This document shows, piece after piece, positions 1 to 5,690 of a stretch of DNA of 6,535 bases (position 1 is its first letter; each line of letters starts with the position of its first letter). Under the pieces are notes generated by a model. It saw only the letters and a list, made by a program, of their open reading frames with translations, had not been told where the DNA came from and made no database searches. The DNA is from Novosphingobium sp. (lineage in GTDB: Bacteria > Pseudomonadota > Alphaproteobacteria > Sphingomonadales > Sphingomonadaceae). The stretch spans positions 1 through 6,535 of the forward strand of contig JAQVEQ010000155.1 of NCBI GenBank assembly GCA_028697875.1. The letters are read 5' to 3'. The position numbers were made by a program, and so were the translations under genes.

Positions 1-402
1 GATTCGCTCGCGAAGAAGTCGCTCGGCCATACCGTGTCGGGCGCGAACGTGATGGTCCGGGACGTGGGGCATATCCAGCACCAGCTCGGCCAGGCGATCG
101 TGGAACTGGAACTGGCTGAACGCGCAGTGCGCGGAACCGCCGACCTTCTGGCGGCAGGCGAAGATGCGAACTGGAGCGCGGCTGAGCGCCCTGCACGGAT
201 TTCGATCGCGAAGATCGCCGCGACCGAGGCCGCCGTGCGGGTTTCCGATATCGCCATGCGCCTGACCGGCGGCGGAGCGATCCGGCGCGGTGGACCGCTG
301 GAGCGCGCGTTCCGCGACGCGCGCGCCGGCATCTACCACCCACTTTCCGGAGATGCCGTTTACGAATTGCTTGGGAAATCGCAACTCGGCGTACTTGGCT
401 AA
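1..402 (+). CDS. Acyl-CoA dehydrogenase-superfamily protein, C-terminal fragment (5' end outside window)
   Basis: The frame is open from base 1 and gives 133 residues before TAA at 400-402. It looks like the C-terminal helical domain of an acyl-CoA dehydrogenase-type flavoprotein. Visible marks are a helix-rich region, the segment RLTGGGAIRRGGPLERAFRD (about residues 82-101), which corresponds to the GG...R.FRDA region of the family, and an ending in ELLGKSQLG. The superfamily includes FAD acyl-CoA dehydrogenases and reduced-flavin-dependent monooxygenases of the DszC/SfnB type. The C-terminal YEGT-type catalytic Glu motif of classical MCAD-like enzymes is not seen; the corresponding stretch reads RAGIYHPLSGD. 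That absence, plus the FMN reductase gene 79 bases downstream, makes a flavin-dependent oxygenase or an atypical dehydrogenase both possible. The FAD-binding N-terminal and middle domains are outside the window, so the exact activity cannot be chosen. Confidence 0.8.
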   Translation, partial: DSLAKKSLGHTVSGANVMVRDVGHIQHQLGQAIVELELAERAVRGTADLLAAGEDANWSAAERPARISIAKIAATEAAVRVSDIAMRLTGGGAIRRGGPLERAFRDARAGIYHPLSGDAVYELLGKSQLGVLG

Positions 403-411
403 GGTCGCTGT

Positions 412-441
412 CCGGCACCGGCACGTAAGCGCCGGTGCCGG
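412..441 (+). terminator. GC-rich perfect hairpin between the dehydrogenase-like and FMN reductase genes
   Basis: CCGGCACCGGC at 412-422 pairs perfectly with GCCGGTGCCGG at 431-441 across an 8-base loop. It begins 9 bases after the upstream stop codon. No T-run follows (next bases are CCCCTGGGC), so it is not a textbook intrinsic terminator. It could be a weak terminator, a 3'-end stabiliser, or a processing stem that sets the relative expression of the two genes. The inverted repeat is directly seen; the role is inferred. Confidence 0.5.
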
Positions 442-481
442 CCCCTGGGCTCGCCCTCTTCCCGGCGAAGGTAATTATTTC

Positions 482-1075
482 ATGACTGCTGCATCGCCCT
501 TCATTCTCGGCATAGGCGGAACGGTCTCTCCTGGGGGATCAACCGAGCAGGCCCTTGCCATGGCTCTCGCAACGGCCGAACAACTGGGTGCGCGGACGCT
601 GTTGTTCGACGGCGCGGACCTGGGCCGACTACCACACTACCTCAGCCCTGGCGCCATGGATGTTCCGGAGGCGAGAACGCTGGTTGACGCGGTGCGGCGC
701 GCCGACGGCGTGATCATCGCCAGTCCGGGATATCACGGGTCGATTTCCGGCCTGGTCAAGAACGCGATCGATTATGTCGAAGAAACCGCGAAAGATACCC
801 GTGCCTATCTGGACGGTGTTCCGGTCGGTTTGATCGCTACCGCCTATGGCTGGCAGGCAACAGGGTCTACCCTCGCTGCGCTTCGCTCGATCACCCACGC
901 CCTGCGGGGATGGCCGACGCCGCTTGGCGCGGCTGTCAACAGTTCCGGAGGCCTGTTCAGGGATGGCAGATGCACGGACGCGGCCGTTTGCGATCAACTC
1001 GCTTTGGTCGGGCGCCAAGTATATGATTTCGCGCGGCTCCGCACGGCTAGCGGCGGCGGGGAACCCGCACCATAG
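482..1075 (+). CDS. NAD(P)H-dependent FMN reductase (flavodoxin-fold, SsuE/MsuE-like family)
   Basis: The protein has 197 residues and is probably a cytoplasmic flavoprotein that reduces FMN with NAD(P)H and supplies reduced flavin to a partner oxygenase. It has the flavodoxin-like layout of the family: a first strand and phosphate-binding loop at residues 8-21 (ILGIGGTVSPGGST), where G-x-x-SPGGST takes the place of the usual GSxRxxSxT. The second flavin loop, SPGYHGSISG at 81-90, is followed by LVKNAIDYV, a hallmark of the family (compare TPVYKxSxSGxLK). A third conserved stretch is PVGLIATAYGWQATGST at about 114-130. The length suits the family. The ATG at 482 is chosen because GAAGG at 467-471 precedes it by 10 bases; an open frame extends upstream from 290 but overlaps the previous gene and has no family similarity. 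Its position after an acyl-CoA dehydrogenase-type gene suggests a two-component monooxygenase, but a stand-alone flavin or quinone reductase is possible. Confidence 0.88.
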   Translation: MTAASPFILGIGGTVSPGGSTEQALAMALATAEQLGARTLLFDGADLGRLPHYLSPGAMDVPEARTLVDAVRRADGVIIASPGYHGSISGLVKNAIDYVEETAKDTRAYLDGVPVGLIATAYGWQATGSTLAALRSITHALRGWPTPLGAAVNSSGGLFRDGRCTDAAVCDQLALVGRQVYDFARLRTASGGGEPAP

Positions 1076-1273
1076 CCTGATTGTAGCACATTTATCGGCT
1101 GGTCGGAGAGGCGCTTTGAGAGATTTGCTCTTTCATGGAGACGCCCCCAAATCGCACGCATACGCCACATCAGATCGCACAATAATACACTTTCGTCATT
1201 GTCCTTTGATTGTAATGTTTTCAAGCGCCACTGAATATTCTATGAAGGGCGCAGGCAGATATCGAGGACGTAG
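1076..1273 (+). promoter_or_regulatory. AT-rich leader upstream of the MarR-type gene; probable promoter region
   Basis: This 198-base gap has no convincing coding frame. Its last third (about 1180-1245) is much richer in A/T than the surroundings, as expected of a promoter. It contains -35-like TTGATT (1206-1211) and TTGTAA (1210-1215), and a -10-like TATTCT (1236-1241), but no pair has ideal spacing, so no specific promoter is claimed. GAATATTC at 1233-1240 is a perfect 8-base palindrome, and the 7-mer ATCGCAC occurs twice, at 1151-1157 and 1174-1180. A GAGG at 1264-1267 serves as ribosome binding site for the ATG at 1274. No clear terminator follows the FMN reductase gene. Confidence 0.35.
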
Positions 1274-1888
1274 ATGACGGCGCAAACGGCCACCCGGCAG
1301 AAGAGGAAGGATGATGCGGTAGCCGAGCCGGCATATGGCCCGCCGCTCCCGTTGGTCGGCGAGTTGCTGAACTTCTTCTATCCGATCCACTATCGGATCG
1401 GCATGGACCTCGAAACGGTGATGTGTCAGGGGCGCATCTCTCGCAAGCAGGCGGCGATCCTGTGGCTCATTCATTCGCGCGCGGATGCAGCCGGTTGGGT
1501 GCGGCGCAAGGATATCGAAACTCGCCTCGCCACTTGGTTCGAGATGAGCAATTCAAACGTATCGAAGCTGTTGCGCGAATTGTCCAAGCCGCCCCTCTCT
1601 CTCGTTTCGCAAATCGAGAATCCTGATTCGGGGCGTGAGAAAGTCGTCAGACTGACAAAGGCCGGCGAGAAGTTCGTCGACGGAATGGTCAAGGCGTCGG
1701 TCGACTATCTGGCGGGCCAGTTATCGCATCTAACCACGGATGAATTGCGCTGGGGCGTCGATTTCTTTGCCTTATCGTTCCGCAATTCAGCCCGTGAAGC
1801 GCGCCTCAACGGCGCAATCCCGCACCTTGCGTGCCCGCCAGGCGAGATCGAAGGCGCCAACGAGCGGTCGCATCCGCCAGCACGCTAA
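1274..1888 (+). CDS. MarR-type winged-helix transcriptional regulator
   Basis: This 204-residue DNA-binding protein probably controls one or both flanking gene sets. The segment from residue 55 to 135 has MarR layout: a helix (SRKQAAILWLIHSRA, 56-70), then the helix-turn-helix at roughly 77-103 with the likely recognition helix MSNSNVSKLLREL (91-103). The beta-wing follows at about 108-128, with the acidic-basic turn ENPDSGREKVVRLTKAG that is typical of MarR wings (D-x-R-x-K/R-x-V-x-LT-x-x-G). Flanking N- and C-terminal helices (28-50 and 134-172) would form the dimerisation part. It is longer than the usual 140-160 residues, with about 25 extra residues at the N-terminus and a loose Pro/Arg-rich tail. 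The start is supported by GAGG six bases upstream. MarR regulators commonly repress neighbouring catabolic genes and release DNA on binding an aromatic or CoA-thioester ligand; the ligand here is unknown. Confidence 0.85.
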   Translation: MTAQTATRQKRKDDAVAEPAYGPPLPLVGELLNFFYPIHYRIGMDLETVMCQGRISRKQAAILWLIHSRADAAGWVRRKDIETRLATWFEMSNSNVSKLLRELSKPPLSLVSQIENPDSGREKVVRLTKAGEKFVDGMVKASVDYLAGQLSHLTTDELRWGVDFFALSFRNSAREARLNGAIPHLACPPGEIEGANERSHPPAR

Positions 1889-1911
1889 ATTCAGCGTCAT
1901 TCTCTTTTCAT

Positions 1912-1938
1912 CGCGGCCTTCGCATGAGGGCCGCGTTT
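1912..1938 (+). terminator. Probable intrinsic terminator after the MarR-type gene
   Basis: CGCGGCC at 1912-1918 pairs with GGCCGCG at 1929-1935. The stem can extend inward by one G-U and one A-U pair to nine pairs, leaving a 6-base loop (CGCATG). It is followed by TTT at 1936-1938 and lies 23 bases after the TAA of the regulator gene. The T-run is short, so termination may be incomplete. It separates the regulator from the catabolic operon and suggests that the latter has its own promoter. Confidence 0.6.
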
Positions 1939-2030
1939 GCATGCCCATTTGCCGCAGTTCTGAATAGTGTCGTAATAGAATACTTGCCATAATGCACATT
2001 CCTGCTAGGAGACGATTCATAGCCTGATCA
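1939..2030 (+). promoter_or_regulatory. AT-rich leader of the CoA-catabolism operon; probable promoter/operator region
   Basis: The stretch from about 1958 to 2000 is markedly AT-rich between two GC-rich genes. It contains -10-like TAGAAT (1976-1981) and CATAAT (1988-1993), each 5 of 6 to TATAAT, and -35-like TTGCCG (1949-1954), but no well-spaced pair. An imperfect inverted repeat, AGTGTCGTA-A-TAGAATACT at 1966-1984 (6 of 9 positions symmetric), is of a size compatible with a MarR-type operator. TAGGAG at 2006-2011 resembles a ribosome binding site but lies 19 bases from the ATG at 2031. Assignment rests on position and composition only. Confidence 0.35.
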
Positions 2031-3245
2031 ATGGCGGAAGAGGATGCATGCGGCATGGCGGAAAGCGATCAATCCGAGGCGTGGACATATCGGCTCAATA
2101 CCGAGCGTCAGGAGATTCTCGACCAGGCCGACCGTTACGCGCGCGCCGAACTCTATCCGCTTGCCGAGCGGATGGATGGCGAGGAATGGTGGCCGGTCGA
2201 TATTATGAAGCGGCTTGGCCATGCCGGCTATCTCGGCATTACGACTCCGGCGCAGTTCGGCGGGCTTGAGTCGGACATTTTCACCGCTGGACTTGTCGCG
2301 CAAGCCTTCGCACGATGGAACCATGCCCTCGCGCTCAGCTGGGTCGTTCACGAAAATCTTTGCCTCAACAACATCTATGCCAATGCTGACGACGAGCAGC
2401 GTACGCGCTTCCTGCCAAGGCTGTGCTCGGGCGAATGGACCGGTGCGCTTGGGCTGACGGAACCCGGTGCCGGTTCGGACGCGCTCGGTTCGATGCGCGC
2501 CACCGCGCGCCGGGATGGCGACGACTATGTGCTCAACGGCACCAAGATCTTCATCACCAACGGCCCGGTCGCTGACGTGGTGCTGGTCTATGCCAAGACC
2601 GATCCGGCGGCGGGAGCCAAGGGAATCTCGGCCTTCGTCGTCGAAACGGATCGGCCGGGTTTCCATGTTGCCCAGAAGCTCGAGAAAATGGGCTGGCGTG
2701 GCAGCCAGACCGGTGAGCTGGTATTCGACGAATGCCGCGTACCGGCCGCCAATCTGCTGCGAGAGGAGAATAGCGGCGTCCGGGTCGTCATGAGCGGCCT
2801 CGATCTCGAACGCGCGATGATCTCGCCCCTGTGCCTGGGCATTTGCGAACGGGCGCTCGAATTGTCGGTCGATTATGCCAAGACCCGCGTACAGTTCGGC
2901 AAGGCCATTGGCGAGTTTCAGATGGTGCAGTCGCGCCTCGCCGATATGTATGTCGCCGTCCAGACGCTGCGCGGCTTCTGCTATCAGGTTCTCTCGCGCT
3001 GCTCCGAACTGGGGCATGGCGAGGGCGGACGCGGCGAGATTCACGCCCTGACGGCCGCCTCGGTCCTCTACGCCGCCAACACCATGAACCAGGTGCTGGA
3101 CAATGCGGTCCAAGTGCATGGCGGCACCGGCTATATCTGGGAGTCGGAGATCAACCGGCTCTTCCGCGCCACCAAGCTCATGGAGATCGGCGCGGGAACC
3201 ACAGAGGTCCGCAAGCTCATCATCGCCGGCGAACTGCTCAAATGA
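2031..3245 (+). CDS. Isovaleryl-CoA dehydrogenase-like acyl-CoA dehydrogenase
   Basis: This 404-residue FAD enzyme would desaturate an acyl-CoA at C2-C3 and pass electrons to electron-transfer flavoprotein. The full three-domain layout is present. Signature 1 is at 139-150 (ALGLTEPGAGSD), and the beta-domain at about 165-240 has LNGTKIFITNG and KMGWRGSQTGELVF. The C-terminal domain has RVQFGKAIGEFQMVQ (286-300) and signature 2 at 361-382 (QVHGGTGYIWESEINRLFRA and so on). At the position of the catalytic Glu of MCAD-like enzymes there is Ala388 (EIGAGT instead of YEGT). A Glu is instead found at 260 (SGLDLERAM), the place used by isovaleryl-CoA and long-chain acyl-CoA dehydrogenases. This points to branched or bulky substrates, though not to isovaleryl-CoA itself. 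The ATG at 2055 (396 residues) has a closer purine-rich site (GGAAGAGG at 2036-2043) and is a serious alternative start; an in-frame TGA at 2025-2027 rules out longer forms. First gene of the operon; its TGA overlaps the next ATG. Confidence 0.93.
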   Translation: MAEEDACGMAESDQSEAWTYRLNTERQEILDQADRYARAELYPLAERMDGEEWWPVDIMKRLGHAGYLGITTPAQFGGLESDIFTAGLVAQAFARWNHALALSWVVHENLCLNNIYANADDEQRTRFLPRLCSGEWTGALGLTEPGAGSDALGSMRATARRDGDDYVLNGTKIFITNGPVADVVLVYAKTDPAAGAKGISAFVVETDRPGFHVAQKLEKMGWRGSQTGELVFDECRVPAANLLREENSGVRVVMSGLDLERAMISPLCLGICERALELSVDYAKTRVQFGKAIGEFQMVQSRLADMYVAVQTLRGFCYQVLSRCSELGHGEGGRGEIHALTAASVLYAANTMNQVLDNAVQVHGGTGYIWESEINRLFRATKLMEIGAGTTEVRKLIIAGELLK

Positions 3246-4117
3246 GCGCGCGTACTGTCGATGATCTTCGGCTGGACGATGCTCCGCTGGCGCTTGCGTC
3301 CGGCCTGCTCGACGGGCGCACGGCCATCGTGTCGGGCGGGGGCAGCGGGATCGGCAAAGCGGCGGCATGGGTGCTGGCGCGTCTCGGTGCAAGGGTTGCG
3401 ATTTGCGGGCGCAACCCCGAACGGCTCGAAGCGGTGCAATCCGCCTTCGACGCGCGTGGTTGGCCCATCCTCGCCCACCCCTGCGATATTCGCGACGAGG
3501 CCGGGATAGAACGGCTGCTGGACGCCGTAGCGGCGCGTTTCGGCTTGCCGGATATCCTCATCAACAATGCCGGCGGCCAGTTCGCGCAAGGCGCGTCGCA
3601 GATCGCGCCCAAGGGCTGGCGGGCCGTCATAGAAACCAATCTGACGGGGTGCTGGCTGATGATGCAGGCCGTGGCCCGGCGATGGATCGACGGAGGCAGG
3701 GGCGGTGTCATCGTCAATGTCACGGCCGCCAACGGCCGCGGCATGCCGGGCATCGCGCACAGCGCCGCCGCGCGCGCCGGCGTCGAGAATGTGACCCGCA
3801 CCGCCGCGGTCGAATGGGCGCCCCATGGCATCCGCATCAACTGCCTCGCGCCCGGTCTTGTCGATAGCGGCGGCCTCTCTGTCTATCCGGAAGCCGCACG
3901 CGCCGCCTTCGCCCGCGCCAATCCCCAGCGCGCGACCGGCGATCCCTGGGACATCGCCCAGATCATCGCGTTTCTCGCCAGCGACACCACGCGATTCCTC
4001 ACCGGCACGACCATCACGGCCGATGGCGGCGGCGCCCTGTGGGGCGACCTCTGGACGATCGAGCGTCCGGTCTATTTCTCCGACTCCTTTCAGAAAGCAG
4101 AAATCCATGTCGCTTGA
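3242..4117 (+). CDS. SDR-family oxidoreductase, peroxisomal trans-2-enoyl-CoA reductase (PECR)-like
   Basis: This 291-residue short-chain dehydrogenase/reductase has a Rossmann glycine motif SGGGSGIG at 31-38, an Arg after beta-2 (Arg57, CGRN) suggesting NADPH, and NNAGGQF at 108-114. KGWRAVIETNLTG at 124-136 includes the conserved Asn133. The segment HSAAARAGVENVTR (173-186) and GIRINCLAPGLV (196-207) closely resemble the human peroxisomal trans-2-enoyl-CoA reductase PECR as I recall it. At the usual YxxxK site the residues are Ser174 and Arg178, with His173 just before, as in PECR, so this is a lineage trait rather than decay. About 30 residues follow the final DGGG motif, a longer tail than in most SDRs. 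Likely reaction: NADPH-dependent reduction of an enoyl-CoA. Some bacterial relatives are annotated as citronellol/citronellal dehydrogenases, so an alcohol or aldehyde substrate is a possible alternative. Starts in an ATGA overlap with the upstream gene, implying translational coupling. Confidence 0.88.
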   Translation: MSARTVDDLRLDDAPLALASGLLDGRTAIVSGGGSGIGKAAAWVLARLGARVAICGRNPERLEAVQSAFDARGWPILAHPCDIRDEAGIERLLDAVAARFGLPDILINNAGGQFAQGASQIAPKGWRAVIETNLTGCWLMMQAVARRWIDGGRGGVIVNVTAANGRGMPGIAHSAAARAGVENVTRTAAVEWAPHGIRINCLAPGLVDSGGLSVYPEAARAAFARANPQRATGDPWDIAQIIAFLASDTTRFLTGTTITADGGGALWGDLWTIERPVYFSDSFQKAEIHVA

Positions 4118-4889
4118 CCCGCAATGTCTCTCGGGCCGCAATGCCATCGTCGTCGGGGCGTCGAGCGGTATCAACCTGGGCGTCGCCCATCGGCTGGGTT
4201 CGTTGGGCGCGCGCCTGGCGATCGTCAGCCGCTCCGAGGATCGCATCGCCGCAGCGGCCGACACGCTGCGCGCCGATGGCGTGGACGTCACGCATCATGC
4301 CGGTGATGTCCGCGAGCCTGCCGCCCTGCAGGCGATCATGGAAGAGGTGGCGAATGCCAAGGGGCCGATCGATATCGTTCTCTCGGGCGCGGCGGGCAAC
4401 TTCTTCGTGCCGGCGGCCAAGATGTCGCCCAACGCTTTCAAGACGATCGTCGACATCGACCTGATCGGCACATTCAACGTGCTTTCGGCCGCCTATCCGC
4501 ATCTCAGGCGTCCCGGCGCCGTCCTCGTTAACATCACGGCGCCCCAGGCCCAGCGCGCCATGCCCATGCAGGCCCATGCCTGCGCGGCCAAGGCGGGCAT
4601 CGACATGCTGACCCGTTGCCTGGCGCTCGAATGGGGCGCGGAAGGGATCAGGGTCAACGCTGTCTCCCCCGGCCCGATCGCGGACACCGAGGGGCTGGCG
4701 CGGCTCGCGACCGATGCGGACCTCGCCGAACGCATTCGCGGCGCGCTCGCGCTCCCCCGGTTCGGCCAACGTATCGACATCGGCAATGCGGTGGCCTGGC
4801 TGTGCAGCGAGGCGGCCAGCTTCGTGACCGGAACCACCATCGACTGTGACGGCGGCATGCGCCTCGGCAACCTCTACGCGCCTGAATGA
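4107..4889 (+). CDS. SDR-family oxidoreductase, peroxisomal 2,4-dienoyl-CoA reductase (DECR2/SPS19)-like
   Basis: This 260-residue SDR most resembles peroxisomal 2,4-dienoyl-CoA reductases, which use NADPH to reduce 2,4-dienoyl-CoA to 3-enoyl-CoA during oxidation of unsaturated acids. Similar stretches are AAGNFFVPA (95-103), NAFKTIVDIDLIGTFN (109-124), LVNITA (140-145), HACAAKAGIDMLTR (157-170) and GIRVNAVSPGPIADTEG (180-196). Asp118 stands where classical SDRs have the catalytic Asn, as in DECR2, and Lys162 is kept while the YxxxK Tyr is Ala158, preceded by His157. Arg42 after beta-2 (VSRS) suggests NADPH. The glycine motif is unusual: GASSGINLG (17-25) rather than GxxxGIG. The ATG at 4107 overlaps the upstream gene by 11 bases and lacks a strong ribosome binding site (only purine-rich AGAAAG at 4092-4097), so it probably depends on coupled translation. 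The acyl substrate is not known. Confidence 0.87.
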   Translation: MSLDPQCLSGRNAIVVGASSGINLGVAHRLGSLGARLAIVSRSEDRIAAAADTLRADGVDVTHHAGDVREPAALQAIMEEVANAKGPIDIVLSGAAGNFFVPAAKMSPNAFKTIVDIDLIGTFNVLSAAYPHLRRPGAVLVNITAPQAQRAMPMQAHACAAKAGIDMLTRCLALEWGAEGIRVNAVSPGPIADTEGLARLATDADLAERIRGALALPRFGQRIDIGNAVAWLCSEAASFVTGTTIDCDGGMRLGNLYAPE

Positions 4890-4904
4890 AGCGCGCAAAC
4901 CATC

Positions 4905-4910
4905 AAGGAG
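4905..4910 (+). promoter_or_regulatory. Strong Shine-Dalgarno (AAGGAG) for the third SDR gene
   Basis: AAGGAG lies seven bases before the ATG at 4918. It fixes the start of the third SDR gene and excludes the longer open frame that begins at 4846 inside the previous gene. It is the best ribosome binding site in the operon, so this gene may be translated more strongly than its neighbours. Confidence 0.8.
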
Positions 4911-4917
4911 CAAACCC

Positions 4918-5685
4918 ATGGATATCGGCAACAAGGTAGCGATCGTCACCGGCGGCGGCTCGGGCCTCGGCGAAGCGACGGCGATCAGGCTTGCGGAGGG
5001 CGGCGCCAGGGTCGCGGTCGTGGATCTCAACGCCGATGCGGCGAACGCGGTCGCGGAGAAGATCGGCGGCAAGGCGTTCGCCATCGACATTGCGGATGCA
5101 CAGGCAGGCGAGAAGGCGGTCGCGCAGATCGTTGCCGAACTCGGCACGCCGCGTATCCTCGTCAACTGCGCGGGCGTCGGCACGCCGATGAAGATTCTTG
5201 GCAAGGACGGTCCGCTGGCGCTTTCGGCCTTCGAGAAGGTCGTACGCATCAACCTGATCGGCACCTTCAACATGCTGCGCCTCGTCGCCGACGCGATCGC
5301 GCGTGATCAGGAGCCGGGTGACGGCAAGCAGACCCAGGGCGTCATCATCAACACCGCCTCGGTCGCCGCCTTCGATGGACAGATCGGCCAGCCCGCTTAT
5401 TCTTCCTCCAAGGCCGGTGTCGTCGGCCTGGCGCTTCCCGCCGCGCGCGAACTTGCGCGTTACGGCATCCGGGTGCTGACCATCGCGCCGGGCATTTTCC
5501 TGACGCCGATGCTCAAGATCCTGCCCGATGAGGCGCTGGAATCGCTCGGCCGCTCGGTTCCCTTCCCGCCGCGCCTCGGCGAGCCGGAGGAGTTCGCCAA
5601 GCTCGCGCTCCACATGATCGACAATGACATGCTGAACGGCGAGGTCGTCCGTATCGACGGATCGATCCGCATGGCCGCGAAGTAA
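4918..5685 (+). CDS. 3-hydroxyacyl-CoA dehydrogenase, SDR type (HSD17B10-like)
   Basis: This 255-residue SDR closely resembles type II 3-hydroxyacyl-CoA dehydrogenase (HSD17B10, 2-methyl-3-hydroxybutyryl-CoA dehydrogenase). It would oxidise a 3-hydroxyacyl-CoA to 3-ketoacyl-CoA with NAD. Motifs in order are TGGGSGLG (11-18), Asp36 after beta-2 (VVDLN), which favours NAD(H), and NCAG (83-86). NLIGTFNMLRLV (112-123) and GVIINTASVAAFDGQIGQPA (141-160) follow. The complete catalytic set is Asn112, Ser148, Tyr161 and Lys165 (YSSSK). The C-terminal parts IAPGIFLTPML, VPFPPRLGEPEEFA and LNGEVVRIDGSIRM match the family nearly word for word. It contains the typical insertion between NCAG and the Asn helix. 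HSD17B10 relatives also act on some hydroxysteroids and alcohols, so substrate range may be broad. It lies 28 bases after the previous gene with a strong ribosome binding site, and five bases before the next gene. Confidence 0.93.
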   Translation: MDIGNKVAIVTGGGSGLGEATAIRLAEGGARVAVVDLNADAANAVAEKIGGKAFAIDIADAQAGEKAVAQIVAELGTPRILVNCAGVGTPMKILGKDGPLALSAFEKVVRINLIGTFNMLRLVADAIARDQEPGDGKQTQGVIINTASVAAFDGQIGQPAYSSSKAGVVGLALPAARELARYGIRVLTIAPGIFLTPMLKILPDEALESLGRSVPFPPRLGEPEEFAKLALHMIDNDMLNGEVVRIDGSIRMAAK

Positions 5686-5690
5686 GTTCC

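Noticed and set aside
290..481. Upstream extension of the FMN reductase frame into the preceding gene
   Set aside because: The added residues overlap a real gene and have no flavodoxin-fold character; the ATG at 482 starts right at the first beta strand and has a ribosome binding site.
846..1277. 143-codon + strand frame spanning the FMN reductase end and the leader of the MarR-type gene
   Set aside because: It overlaps the reductase in another frame, has no recognisable domain and runs through the AT-rich promoter-like stretch.
2831..3241. Possible 137-residue N-terminal extension of the PECR-like SDR
   Set aside because: It lies within the acyl-CoA dehydrogenase gene in another frame; the ATG at 3242 fits the PECR N-terminus and the ATGA stop/start overlap.
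2028..3392. Long open frame on the - strand (454 codons) opposite the acyl-CoA dehydrogenase
   Set aside because: It mirrors a clearly real gene, has no recognisable domain and is rich in Arg, His and Ala, as expected of an antisense shadow in GC-rich DNA.
3755..3780. The PECR-like SDR as a degenerate, inactive enzyme because the YxxxK motif is missing
   Set aside because: The same HSxAARAGV arrangement is found in human PECR, so it is a lineage feature, and the reading frame is intact.
3131..5273. Overlapping long - strand frames (386 and 419 codons) opposite the SDR genes
   Set aside because: Low-complexity Arg/Ala/Gly/Asp-rich translations without family motifs; the + strand genes carry strong family signatures and tight operon spacing.
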